DNA from: Hawksworthiomyces lignivorus
Lineage: Eukaryota; Ascomycota; Sordariomycetes; Ophiostomatales; Ophiostomataceae
Assembly: GCA_002917075.1 (NCBI GenBank)
Contig: NTMA01000127.1
Span: 1-64,000 of the forward strand
Reading direction: 5' to 3'
Length of the DNA: 64,000 bases
In this document: in pieces, positions 9,697-21,600 of the stretch
Numbering within the stretch: position 1 is the first letter of the stretch
Layout of the letters: each line of letters begins with the position of its first letter
Program-made: the position numbers and the translations under genes
The notes under the pieces: model-generated
Databases searched by the model: none
What the model saw: only the letters and a program-made list of their open reading frames with translations
Told to the model about the DNA's origin: nothing

Positions 9697-10700
9697 ACTT
9701 TGTACCTGCATAACCGATTCACTATCATTTGTGCTTGATCTAAATAAATGGAGTACACGTATATTCTAAATTTCTTTCATAGGAGCAATCTAAATGGAAG
9801 CCTGTAGAAGCTCGTAGAGGCCCTAAGAATGTGTCGACAAGCAACAAGGTGACGACTGAGAATATCAGAGCCACGCATGTTGCTACAAGCCCCACATGAT
9901 GCGTACCCCGCAACCCGCTGCCAAATTTGGTTTTCTCGGAACGGACCGACGCTATTGTGAATTTTTAAAATGCCGATCTCACTGCGTAATTTTCCATGCT
10001 GTTGGCATTCTAAAGTGTGGTTTGAGGCACTGAATCCTTTGTTACCCTATTTTTTAAGCCTTTTCATTAGCGCGTCTCTCCTTGACTCTTGATTCAAATA
10101 GAGACTTCACGTGCCTACGTGTACCAGTACATTTTACATCCTAGCGACTCTTACATCCTTGCCACTCTCATGTACTAGCCATTTCCATATACTGGCCATT
10201 CTTATACTAGCTACACTTATGTACTAGCCACTGTATCCATCACGTATCAGCTATGCTTGTGGAAAGACAAATCCAAAGCTGGCCCTGTTAATATGATATA
10301 CCGCAGCAACCTACTGAAAGACCTAAATCGACCTTGTTAATAGTTTCTTGTTATATATAGTATTAATTGTTGTATGTATTGAGGCAATTATCTAGTAGGG
10401 AGCACTCAGTACATCTCTTGTATTAATAGCCCCTATTCTGAGTGCCTCAGGAGTAAAGTGTCTCAAATACGCTAATATGATTGGCCAATTTTACCATAAT
10501 AAGTGGAACCTCTTATACCTCTCCTCTGACAGCTGGGTGGAAAATTCAATCTAATCCTACGTCAGTGTGGTTTTGGTAGTGCCCTGTCCAAGTGGGCCAA
10601 ATGATTTGATTGTCCAGGCGACAACCCCGCACCAGCTTTAATGATCGATTCCTTTCAACCCTAATCAGACAACAGCAACTCCATCAAAACGACGTGAAAC
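9697..10700. other. Intergenic region upstream of the NLR gene, with a 17-bp degenerate tandem repeat
   Basis: No gene seen. At 10142-10241 six degenerate units of about 17 bp (consensus near TAGCCACTCTTATGTAC, one unit 15 bp) follow one another. The last few hundred bases should hold the NLR promoter; no clear TATA box was found. Confidence 0.55.
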
Positions 10701-13700
10701 ATGCCCGTCCAACAGATCGGCTTTACAGAACTTTCCGGCAGAGGCTCCGCTAGGAGCGGGCCGTATCAAGTCAAGTACGCCATCCGCTCTAACGCAGATG
10801 GCCTTAGCTAACAGCGCACAGCATCGTCTTCATACATGGTCTGCGAGGACATCCGCAGCACACATGGGAGGAGAGCCGCGAGGAGCCACGCACCGCGACG
10901 CCCAGCAAGGGGAACATCATCAAGTCGATCTTCAAGAGACCCACTTCTAATAACGACGAGAGAGAAGGTTCTGCGCCGCGCACGCTATTCTGGCCCGACG
11001 AATATCTCACGCAGGACATACCTACAGCGAGAGTGTGGACGTATGGATATAATGCAGACGTTACTGGCGACTTGTTTAAGGCGAATAACAAGAACAGCGT
11101 TTCACAGCACGGAAGAGACCTTGCTGTGAAATTAGAGAGGGAGATAAACAACGAGGTACGTCTTGAATCTAGAAGAGTTAGGCGGACGGGTTAGCTAACG
11201 AGGCCATAGGACCCAATCTTGTTTGTGGTACACAGTCTTGGCGGCATTATCCTCAAAGATGCACGTACTCTTCTATTGTATTTGTTGATTGTTTTAGCAT
11301 AATACAGATTGTATTAATATTGGTACAGGCATTACGTCGATCCACGATATGTTGTTTACGAACAAAGTTAATTATTTTTCTCGGTACACCACATCGAGGG
11401 AGCGTATACGTTGGATGGGGTGAAATTATATCAAACCTTACTAATTTGACATTACAAGATTCAAATAAGAGGCTTATCGAAACGTTAGAGGTGAATGGTG
11501 AAGTTTTAGATAATATCCACGAGGAGTTCAAGAACATTGTGCACGGGTCTAGCATGAAGTTCCACTCATTCCAAGAGGCACGTGGAATGTCAGGCATGAA
11601 GGGACTGTATAACAAGGTAAACGACCTAATATCTCTTAATCGTTTTTCAGTACTAATTCTGAAGAATAGGTAGTGGATGACTTTTCTTCGAAGCTTGACC
11701 TACCCTTCGAAACAGTTGAAAGTATCGATACGAATCATATACAGATGACTAGGTGCAGTGATCGAGAAGATCCACGGTACCGCGCCATTTTTGGGGTTCT
11801 CAAACAATTCTTGTATAGTGGAACGCTCGACCACGATACTAGACACCAAGAGATGTCGTTACGAACATCTCGAGCTCAAATACAGGTAGCAGCCGTAGTT
11901 GAACTCGACACAATACCTTCCAGTTAGTTCGAGGAACTATTTAATATTATAGAACAACTTCTGATAGTTTTATAGATCGTCGTCATTACTATATCCCGCT
12001 TCCCAAAAACGGGCGTTTTATTGGACGGAATACGATACTTGATAAACTTAAAGACATTCTTTTTGTAACACAGAGTCAAAGTGTTGCGGTCGTCGGACTG
12101 GGTGGTGTTGGCAAGACCCAAGTTGCTCTACAGATTGCATATTGGGCAAAAGAGAACATGGCCGAGTACTCCGTCTTCTGGGTACCAGCATTAAGTAATG
12201 AGAGTTTTGAGCAAGGATGTAGGGAAATTGCGGGACGGATTAACATCCGGAAATCCGCAGACAACGAAGACCCGAGGGAGACGATACAACGATATCTAAG
12301 CTCAGAGACAGCCGGGAAGTGGCTTCTTGTTGTAGACAACGCAGACGATGCCGAACTACTATTCGGATGTTCGGACAAGCCTGGCGGTATCAACAAGTAT
12401 CTTCCGAGCGGCGAACAAGGTCTTACGTTATTTACAACAAGGTCTCGAAAGGTTGCTACATTAGTAGCACAAAACAACGTGCTTGACTTACTTGAGATGG
12501 ATCCACAAGAGGCGAAGAAATTTTGGAAGGAGTTAATAGTTCAAAAGGAGTTTTACAATGAGGACTTAACAACGATACTATTACGTCAACTCACCTACCT
12601 CCCTCTAGCAATCACGCAGGCAGCAGCCTATATTAATATAATGCGGCTGCCGATTACAGAGTACCTCGAATTGCTAAACGGCACTGAGCAGGACATAGTT
12701 GACCTAATGAGCCAAGAGTTCCCCGACAACAACCGGTACCAAGAGTCTCAGAACGCGGTAGCAACAACCTGGCTCCTTTCCTTCAAACAGATCCGCAAGT
12801 CCGACAGCGCTGCTGCCGATCTATTATTATTTTTGTCATGTATCGAGCCAAAAGGAATACCTCAGTCGCTATTACCTAGCTTTCAGTCGACAACACAATT
12901 AGTAACTGCGATCGGCACGTTATGTGCGTATGCCTTTCTAAATAGACGTGGGGATAGTAAGATATTTGATATGCACAGTCTAGTGCACTTAGCAGCACGG
13001 ATCTGGATTCAGAGAGAGGGTCTCACAACTACGATAATAGAAAAGGCAACTCGACATCTTGCGACAATTTTCCCAACGACCGATTATATAAATCGTAAAC
13101 AATGGAGGGGGTACTTTCCGCATGCTTTCAAGATATTACGACATTGCGAAGAGCTTGATATAGAGGAGAAATCCGTTCTATCCTACGGGGTTGGGCAATG
13201 TTTGAGAATCGACGGACGGATTAAAGAATCTGTCAAATATTTGGAAAAGGTTTGCCAATGGAGGAACAGCCATTTCGCCGAAGACCACCCTAGTCGTCTC
13301 ACAGCACAGCAGAGGCTCGCCACGGCCTTCCAGGACGATGGGCAGGTCCAGAAGGCTATTACACTGCTCGAGCACGTTGTGGCAATCCAGGAGACAACGC
13401 TCGCCAAAGACCACCCTGACCAACTTACAGCACGACATAATCTTGCTATGGCTTACCGGGACGATGGGCAAGTTCAGAAGGCTATTACACTTCTTGAGAA
13501 CCTTGTTGCAATTGAAGAGATGACGCTCGCCGAAGGCCACCCTGGCCGGCTTGCATCACAGCATGTTCTTGCTATAGCCTACCGGGACGATAGGCAGGTT
13601 AAAAAGGCTATTGCATTACTCGAGCATGTTGTAACAATCCAGGAGACAACACTTGTTGAAGACCACCCTGACCGGCTTATATCACAGCAAGTCCTTGCTA

Positions 13701-14341
13701 CAGCTTATCAGGACGATGGGCAGGTCCAGAAGGCTATTACACTACTTAAACACGTTATAGGAATTCAAAAGGTAACAATTACTGAAGACCATCCTAGACA
13801 GCTCTCAACACAGCATAGCCTTGCCAGAGCCTATCTAGACAATAGACAGGTTAAGAAAGCTATTATACTACTTGAGTCCGTTGTAACGATACGAGAACCA
13901 ACACTTGCCAAAGACCACCCTAACCTGCTCGCATCACAACATAGCCTTGCCATGGCCTACCGGGACGATGGGCAGGTCAAGAAGGCCGTTACATTACTCG
14001 AGCACGTCGTAACAATCCGAGAGACAACGCTTGCCAAAGACCACCCTGACCGGCTCGCATCACAACAAGTCCTCGCTATGGCCTACCAGGACGATAGACA
14101 AATCCAGAAGGCTATTATACTGCTCGAGCGCGTTGTGGCAATCCAGGAGACAACGCTCGCCAAAGACCACCCTAACCTGCTCGCATCACAACATAACCTT
14201 GCCATGGCCTACCGGGACGATGGGCAGGTCAAGAAAGCCGTTACGCTACTCGAGCACGTTGTATCACTTGCCGAAGATTACCCTTATCAGCTCGTATCAC
14301 AGCAGTGGCTTACATATTTATTACAAAGAGTGGACGAGTGA
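10701..14341 (+). CDS. NLR-type STAND protein: alpha/beta-hydrolase, NB-ARC, TPR repeats
   Basis: Six exons keep one frame of 1121 aa: 10701-10774, 10822-11155, 11210-11260, 11329-11616, 11670-11922 and 11976-14341. Introns 1, 2, 4 and 5 are GT-AG with CTAAC/CTAAT/CTGAT branch sites; intron 3 (11261-11328) fits only as GC-AG. Residues 24-300 form a lipase-like hydrolase with FIHGLRGHPQHTW and nucleophile motif VVHSLGG (Ser145), then FLGTPHRGS. NB-ARC follows: P-loop GLGGVGKT at 374-381, Walker B-like WLLVVDNADD, sensor LFTTRSR and LPLA. The C-terminus (about 760-1115) has eight 42-residue TPR-type repeats plus a partial ninth, very similar to each other in DNA. This is a classical fungal NLR architecture used in non-self recognition and cell death. 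It appears intact unless intron 3 is not spliced. Confidence 0.88.
13260..14310 (+). repeat. Coding tandem repeat, 126-bp units (TPR array)
   Basis: Eight full 126-bp units and one partial unit encode TPR motifs with a common core such as AYRDDGQVKKAITLLEHVV and KDHPDRLASQ. Units 6 and 8 share long identical stretches. High identity between units of an NLR array usually reflects recent duplication or concerted evolution. Confidence 0.9.
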
Positions 14342-14848
14342 TTTAATTGACCTGTGCAGAGAACGTGATGATAAAGGGCCAAACAGGTCGTTGTAGCGAC
14401 GTCAACTTTCTATTTCCATTCTGCCTGATCTGGCCAGACAGCCACATCGTATAATAATGTCGTTCGTTTTAAGCAATTGAGTAAGACTTTACATTTATAT
14501 TATTTCGCTAAGATTACATTTGCCTCTAAGGGAACAATATAGCCACGTTATCGGGGGCGATTAGAGTCTCAACGTTTGCAATTTACAATAAAATATCCAG
14601 CTGAAGTTGGAATTGGCTAGATATCTAGGGAAGAAAAGCTGGTAAAGATTTGGGTGAAGCAACATCCTCATGCTGGCAACATTGTCACGTCACGAGTGAA
14701 GGCATTTATGTACTGTTGAAAATCTGCAGTTATCTCCAGCAGACCCTCTCAAGCTGATCAAATATCAACGACACTTTATTTAATTAACTGAATAGTTGAA
14801 AGATATACAAATAAATTAATAAACGCGGCGACCTCTCAAGTTTTAAGT
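14342..14848. other. Intergenic, no gene seen
   Basis: 3' flank of the NLR gene and 3' flank of the chromodomain-like pseudogene, which converge here. AT-rich without recognisable features. Confidence 0.4.
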
Positions 14849-16913
14849 CTATAAAACCAGCATGTTGTTATCGGGATGACGAGGAGCCTCTCTGCCGTCT
14901 TCGCAAGCTCGGAGCCACTGGCTAAGTCTTACAGGCAGTCCTGGCGTCTCCAGATAACCGTCGTGGTACTCTCGGAGGAGCTGAGGATATCCCTTGAACT
15001 CGTTAGCGAGGTATTAATTGTCATCATCCTCCTAATCGGTCCAATTAACGTTAAACTGGAGCTGCCCGTTACATATACGTGAAGCTAGGATCCCTTGAAC
15101 ATCCCACTTGTCCTGATTGTTAATTTTGGTGTAGGAAAGCTTCTTTTTGACTTGAGCCTTCGGGGGGTTGCATTTCGTAGACTGTGGTGGCATATGCGTC
15201 TGGCTTTCCGAAGCACAGCTTTCGGGTACGTGATTCGCACAGAATAAATCTTTAACCTGCTCAAGCTGAAAAGTGGCTCTATCGGGTTCTGTGACAATCT
15301 TGAGGACTGCATTGAAAAGTTGTATTTCCTTGAATTTGAAGGTCATCTCACGCTCTCTTCCCGCGTTGGAGATCTGTGGTGATGAAAGGTTAGGGGCGTT
15401 GTGCCAACTGTTGTAGATCTTCTTTGGAGCTCCTGCCTGGTCCTGTTTTGGCCCCGAACGGGGCCCATTCGGGCGAATCCACCGCCTGGTAGATGCCTTG
15501 GGTAAGGTGTCTTGAACAGAAGAAGTCTTTTTTTTGGCGTTTGGGTGGTGGTTGTATATTGTCCTCATCGCCATCATCTTGCTCTCTGTCGCCGTATTCA
15601 GGAGTCTCAGGCTCAAGTACACCAGCATCTTCTGTCTTGTCCTGTGGACTATGGCTCACACTATGCTGAGGCGCTCTTTGTCTGTTGTCCTTGCCGTCAA
15701 TCTCTTTGTGATATCCACCTACAGACATGCGGAATCCTAGACGAGCTGCAAGCCTTTTCTGATAGCCAGGTCTTGGCTTCGTCCTAGGCTCTTCAGCGCC
15801 GCCGCCATTGTCGTCAGCATCTCTCGCTAAGTCACGGTGCGGCGGTCTGTCTTGATGCTTCTCGACGAGCGGCTGTGGAATGCCTAGCCAGCTCGTCTGG
15901 ACTAGACACAGCCTGTGTCTGAACTCTGGACTCTGGCTGGCGTAGGGTGAGATAACTTGGGAGTGCCTGTGTTGTGTATAGCTTCCTCAGGATCAGACCC
16001 TTGCGGGGCTTCCAACAAAGGTGATTACGGTAGCCATGATGGGCCAAACGACGGCACTAAATCATGCTTCAGAACAGGTATTTCCTGCTCATGGTCTGGT
16101 GCAACCTCGTTACCGGCATCACCCTCATCGTTAATCGATGAGTTTAACGGTAGCAGTAGACAACATTCTAGGCCATCTACTTTTTATTGCTGGCTCGATA
16201 TGACCTCATCGGCAGGCTCGACTCCTTCATTAAGGGGAAAGCTGTCTCGAGGCCTCCTTATCAGCAGCATGAAATGCAGCATTAAGACCCATGTCTATTT
16301 AGACACGTTAGCTGATTATTACTGATACATTGGCGGGTAGAAGATTCAAGCGCATACCAGTACCAGCGTTACTGTGACGGCTGAGACTAAGTAGACGCCG
16401 CTCATTGACTGATAGGAAAACCGTGTTCGACTGGCCGTTGTCAAGACTGTTGGGAGCACTGCTGAACCTAGCATCTCTATGATCAACATGCGGGCGAATG
16501 AGCTCGTAAACTGACGGAAAAGAATCATCAATTTAGTCATCTTCTAAGATGCAAGTCTCTTCATCGTCTAAATCACAATCGTCGTCATTTTAGGCGCAAT
16601 CCTCACCATCACTATCGATGCAGATAGGGTCGTCGTCAGATCGCCCAGGTTGCGAAGATTCGCAGTTTTGATTTAGGAGCTCCGGATCGGCTGTTGAAAG
16701 ATCGTAGAAATTTTGTTTGTCCATTATATTGCCAGTATGGAAGCACGTCTCAGCTAAAAGTCTTCTAAAAGTGTGCAACTAGAAGTTTTCGCACTCGAGA
16801 ACGTCGGCAACTTAGACAAATATATCTGCAATGCGCAGAGCAGGTGGCCTCAACAACGGGACCATCACGAAGGCTTCATTTGGCCTTGCGCAGAGTACCC
16901 CTCCTTGAGCCAT
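14849..16913 (-). pseudogene. Decayed gene with C-terminal chromodomain-like region
   Basis: Reading the minus strand from an ATG at 16913, a coherent protein begins MAQGGVLCARPNEAF and continues through RPPALRIADIFV, LECENF and LHTFRRLLAETC, then an acidic stretch. In-frame TAA or TAG codons interrupt it at 16812-16814, 16779-16781 and 16590-16592, and frames shift around 15400-15530. The C-terminal part reads KWDVQGILASRICNGQLQF, NVNW, two stops (15032-15034, 15014-15016), then YLANEFKGYPQLLREYH and LSQWLRACEDG. This fits a fungal chromodomain shadow followed by the FKxSPHKLRxFH tail often seen with it. All five stops are TAA/TAG, as expected if CAA/CAG (Gln) codons suffered C-to-T change. 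Function of the parent gene is unknown. Confidence 0.65.
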
Positions 16914-17929
16914 CTATCTAGCGGCCGTCGGAGCGCCCTCAGCCGTGATACAGCCATGAAGGACGCTTCAGTCTCTCGTATGTCCTCCAATTATATAACG
17001 GCCGAGACAGATACGAAAGAGCCAGGGAAGATAGCTATTGAAGAGGCCACTGCTGCCTGCGAATCACATCTATGGCTTCACGACACACAAACCGCGGCGT
17101 CTCCGGAGATTGTACCCCATAGAAGCCTAGCAGATGTGATACGGGCTGTGCTGGTCTCTTGTCGTCTCTTGCTGTTATAATCTTCATGCACTGTGAGCCC
17201 ACCCACTCGCCATCATGCCATTTTTCCTAGTTATCCGGCAGAATGTCTCTACCTAGATTGCCCAGAACGACAACCAACAAAGATGGAGGCCACGCCATCT
17301 CGTCAGATCTACCTCGTTCCCTGCTATGTTGAGCGATATCCTCACAATCTCCCTTGTGTCGTTATCTCGACTTGGCAGATTCCTAGCCTAAGTCTGTGTC
17401 TGGCCTTTGACTAAATTGGCTGATGCATTGCGCGATATCTCGTAGGGGTGTAGATCCGTTGCTAATGCCGATGCATCATGACCAAAACAGGATTAGTTCT
17501 TGAGCCAAAAGCAATACCTCTGGCAAGGCCACATCATCCTAGGATGCGCCTCTTTCCCACTTCCCCCTTTTGCCGTAAAGAATCAAAGAGAAACCAGGAG
17601 AACCCGTTGCTACCCTATTCGCCGTTGCCTGATTTCCTACTCGCAAATCAGACTAGAGATAGCTATCGAATTAGAAATGCCCTGCCTCATTTAGGACCTT
17701 TTTTTTGTAGATTTTGTCGCGAAGTTGTAATCGCAATCGGCCCGACCACAATCAAGGAGGCGTCTGGTATTCGACGGAAGTCATGTAACCGAACCATGGC
17801 AAGAGCGGGCGAAAAGGTGGAGGCTTCTTGATATCTTCACTAGCCATACCAGTCCTTGTGACCAATTTGGCTGCCGACGAGGACCGCGGCCAAGTGCTGA
17901 AGGCAGCAGGGCTGTTGTAGAATGCTGTA
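16914..17929. other. Intergenic, no intact gene seen
   Basis: Upstream flank of the chromodomain-like pseudogene. Long open frames exist at 16914-17180 and 17478-17831, but neither shows family motifs or splice structure. The right end grades into LTR-like family B. Confidence 0.35.
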
Positions 17930-18394
17930 AGAATAGGTTTGCTATCGTAAAGAAAGGAGAGGAAGCTGGAATTCGAGTGTAGAAGGCGAGGTGTAAAAGT
18001 TCTATAGCGAGTAGTGGAAAAGGGGGAAAAAAATAAGAGAGGAGCGCCATTAGAGCGATGAGAGTGATGAATAGGGGGAATGGAGGAAGAGGAAGGGGCA
18101 GCGCGAGGATCCTCGCAGAGACGACTGCACAAAGGAAAAGGAGGAGGGAGAGGTGACGGAGACAGAGTCTAGGGAGAAGAGCCATAGCGCTGCTATGAAA
18201 AATTGATGAGAAGAAGAAAATGAAAATGAAAAAAGAAAAGGGAAAGAAGTCGAGAGTACAAGAGAGAGACGTTGGAAAAGAGCTGTATTTATATGTGGTC
18301 GTCGGAGAGGCTGCAAGAGCGGGGCCAATCAGAAGCCGTCTTTCAGCCCCACATTTCTTAATTGAGAAGGCCGCCGGTTCTGGAGGTCACAACA
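17930..18394 (-). repeat. Dispersed LTR-like repeat family B, longest copy
   Basis: On the minus strand the copy starts TGTTGTGACCTCCAGAACC at 18394, contains CACATATAAATACAGCTC about 110 bp in, then CT-rich sequence. It aligns with 34595-34934 on the plus strand through the block CCAACGTCTCTxTCxTGTACT and GCAGTCGTCTCTGCG. The 3' boundary is uncertain. Probably a solo LTR or LTR fragment of a retrotransposon. Confidence 0.65.
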
Positions 18395-18682
18395 GCATTC
18401 CTAAACTTACAGTATATAAAGTTACATATAAAGGACGAGGCTGTAAATATTGCTTATGTAACATACCATATCAATAAGATATTTGCTAGTGGCATGATGT
18501 GCGGCTGTGTATCTGGTCTGTAGGTTGTCTGCTGAAACAATGCGGGGGGCATAATAGGTTTCATTATCTACGATCGAAATCTGATAAAGCGGAGAGAGTT
18601 GACATAGACACCATTTCAGTCGACAGTTGGCCGCTAGTATTCCAACTGACTCTCCTTCGCAACAGGGCTCCCGCAAATCGCC

Positions 18683-20838
18683 ATGGACGACGTGTTGACA
18701 GGTTTACCGCAAGAGATCTTTGATCTTATCCTCAGAATGGTCTGCGCGCTTGCCCTCTAAACTTCCTAACGTGTAGGCAATAGACACTGATTGCGTCTTT
18801 GGTAGCTGAGCAAAGCGGACCTGGCCGTCCTATCCCGTGTTTCGAAGAATTTGTATGCAGCTGTTGTCGAAACCCTCTGGCAGTCCGTTACGATCAGTCC
18901 GCGGACTGAATACGATCTGCACAAATTCAATACTTCGGCCTTGCCTGACACGTGTCTTCAACTTACCCAGGAGCTTCACTTTCGCTCGTCTTTTGTACAT
19001 GCCACCGAGGATCGTTGCCCTCACGTATTGAACTACGCAGACGTCGAAATGGCAGGAGTCCTGTCCGAATCCGAATCGGAATATGAGGATGAGGATGGCG
19101 ATTCCGATTCCGATGTACGGCCTTTTGAACGCCTCGCCCAGAAGGCAGAGGCGGTGCTTCGACGTCTTGAGGACAACCAGCTGCGTGCCTTCAGGTGAGT
19201 TCCTTTGATGCCCTCGACGCTAAAATCAGAGCCTAGCTGAGAATGGGATACAGTTGGGATCTTGGTACATGCATACCACAGGAAATTCTAGGAGTTAGGG
19301 GAATTATCCCTCTTAAGCAGCCGTCGCTCCAATCATTAAGCTTAACTACTGACTGTTTGTGCGACGAAAACGAGGAGAACCTGAATCTCTCCTCGCTTCA
19401 TCACCTCCAAAGCCTGCATTGGAAAGCTGTTCGCACAGACCACATGACTCCTCTTTCTTATGCCATTCGTTTAAACAGAGCCCACCTCCGAACACTGGAG
19501 CTAGACTTTGTCAACTGGCAAGAACTCCGGGATGACCTGGGTCTGGACAGCGACGACGAAGATGAGAACGACGAAGTTGCCTTCTCGGCTGAGAGTTACT
19601 TTACAAGCGATGTCTTAGGCCTCAGTAGGCGCCAACCGCAGCTTTTGTTCCCACAGCTCCGCGTACTGCACCTTACGCAAGTTCCCCTCGTGGCTGCGAT
19701 GGCGCACGCAGTCAACTTCGACACCCTCAGATCACTCACTCTGCGTATGTGTCCTGGCTGGGGTGACTTTATCCAGACTGCTCTGGAACTCAAGGTTCCC
19801 TGGCGGCTTATCACCCTCGAGATCCAAGAAACGTACTCTGTTTCAACGACATATGAAGGCGAATATGTTATTCAAGAACTTCTTAGTAGTTTTGAAGGTC
19901 TAGAAGAGCTCTTTCTTAATCAGATGGCGCCTGTGGAACCCTTGCGGAGCCTCTGGCATATTATCGCCCGCTGCCATTCAACCCTCAGGAGATTTGTGCA
20001 TCATCAGCGAACTATTGATACGGACGAAGAGTCACCCATCTATGAAAAAGAAATAGACCTCGGTGACCTCGGTATTTTCGGAAGCGACGTCCGCGTTATA
20101 AGAGAAGATCCCTTGCGGAACAACCCCCTCGCAAGGCTCGGCCTCGAGTGCATCGGCCTTGGTTGCCTTCCGGAGCGTTTAGTGAGTACCAATGGTCCTA
20201 ACCTGTAATACGTGTGATGCTCTAACCGAGCGATGCGACAGAAACATATTCTCCTACCTTATCGGTCTATGACATCTTTGAAATTGCTTCACATCCGTCA
20301 ATCAGCCTTGGACCTTAAGTACTTCAAATCTTGGTTTAAAGACGGGGTTCCACGAAGACCGCATATAGCCGCAACAGTTGATGATGCCCCAGTGGAGCAG
20401 AACGACGAGGAAAGCAATTCGGACTCGGACGACTTTGCGACACGCTCGTGGGCGGATTCTGGACCAGCCAGTCCTATGAGTGAAACCGAAGATGCAGCTC
20501 CTGAGCTCGACAATGAAGAGAACACTGGGGCCGTGGAAGCAGACCAATGGGAAAGGCCCAAGCTCACCCTCGAGTTGCACCGTTTTGCCAGTTGGGTCTT
20601 TGGGGGGCATGGCATCCATTCGCTACAGGTAATTGCGCTTGGCGACTATGCTCACGGCGGAAGGGCCCTTCGGAACAACTTCTTCCTCTGCAGATGTACG
20701 GAGGAGGGCAAGCGGTTTGAGTACCTCTCCACGGATGAGCCAATGGCGAGGAGAATCTATGAGGATTATCGCAATGTGCTGGAAGCGTGTCCGGTCGAGC
20801 CGCTTCTAGGGATAAATGATATTAGTCTACTGGGATAA
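18683..20838 (+). CDS. F-box protein with leucine-rich C-terminal region
   Basis: Four exons (18683-18739, 18806-19194, 19254-20181, 20242-20838) give 656 aa. Introns are 66, 59 and 60 nt; the first donor (GTCTGC) is weak and the third has a CTAAC branch site. The F-box spans the first splice: LTGLPQEIFDLILRM then LSKADLAVLSRVSKNLY and WQSV. An acidic low-complexity patch (SESESEYEDEDGDSDSD) follows near residue 120. The remainder has scattered leucine-rich segments such as LHHLQSLHW, LRTLELDFVNW and LRSLTLRM, with a second acidic patch near residue 520. F-box proteins link substrates to SCF ubiquitin ligases through Skp1; the substrate is not predictable. It sits alone between repeat fragments, and many fungal F-box genes of this type are lineage-specific. 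Confidence 0.75.
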
Positions 20839-21600
20839 GTACAACGATCTTACAACCTAACCATGGTGGCAAGGCTGCTGTGTTTAGCAGAGAAAGCCAC
20901 CAGCCGGAATAGCTTCTCAAATAAACTAACAGAAAAAGAGGGGGCCGCTCGTGCGCCGTTCGGTTTTTGTTTTCTGGATTGGAGGGACTTGTACAAGAGA
21001 AAGGTATCGAACAGGAAGAGCTGTATTTATACGCAGTTTCAACGGGGGATTTGACGGCGGAGCTAATCAGTAGCGAGATTTATTCTAGGTCTAACCGCAG
21101 AGCTTCAAAATAGAATTAAAAAAAAATAGCTATCTCATCCTCTCACATGCAAACCGCCTGCTAATATGTTACCTTGGGGACTTTACAAGGGTCTGAATTG
21201 GGCTTTTGCTGATGCCTGACAGGAATTAACCCAGCGTGGGCCAGACCGTCCTGCTTTTTGGCCACTCTCAATGCGACCCCTACGAGACTGAGTTGCTGTT
21301 TTGTTTCATCTGTCTCCAGTTGATTGCTATTCTACCATGCCGACATAACCGCGGCACGTCAGACAATGAATGTTTATTTTACTCCGTGTTAGTGATTTCG
21401 CTCAAATTTCGATTCCCTCGACCCCATTGCTTTGCTGATCCAAAGGCAAGAATCTGCCTTGGTCGAGTCGCTTACATACGATCAATTCAATATTTAACGA
21501 TTGTTGTTGAGCTCTAAAACATTACTATCCAAGATCGCCATCTAATCTATCAATGGTCTATGCAAGTGTTCTGCTAGGATTGGTACGCCATTTTCCTAGC
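20839..21600. other. Intergenic, contains a short family B repeat fragment
   Basis: 3' flanks of the F-box gene and the repressor-like gene converge here. The only recognisable item is the repeat fragment listed at 20930-21095. Nothing else is seen in 21100-21600. Confidence 0.4.
20930..21095 (-). repeat. Short, diverged fragment of LTR-like family B
   Basis: On the minus strand it contains CTACTGATTAGCTCCGCC, then GCGTATAAATACAGCTCTTC and a TTCTCTTGTAC block, in the same order and spacing as the copies at 17930-18394 and 34595-34934. Confidence 0.5.

Noticed and set aside
16773..17180. 135-codon plus-strand frame
   Set aside because: Overlaps the start of the chromodomain-like pseudogene on the other strand, which has the coherent sequence.
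17478..17831. 117-codon plus-strand frame
   Set aside because: No motif; runs into the LTR-like repeat.
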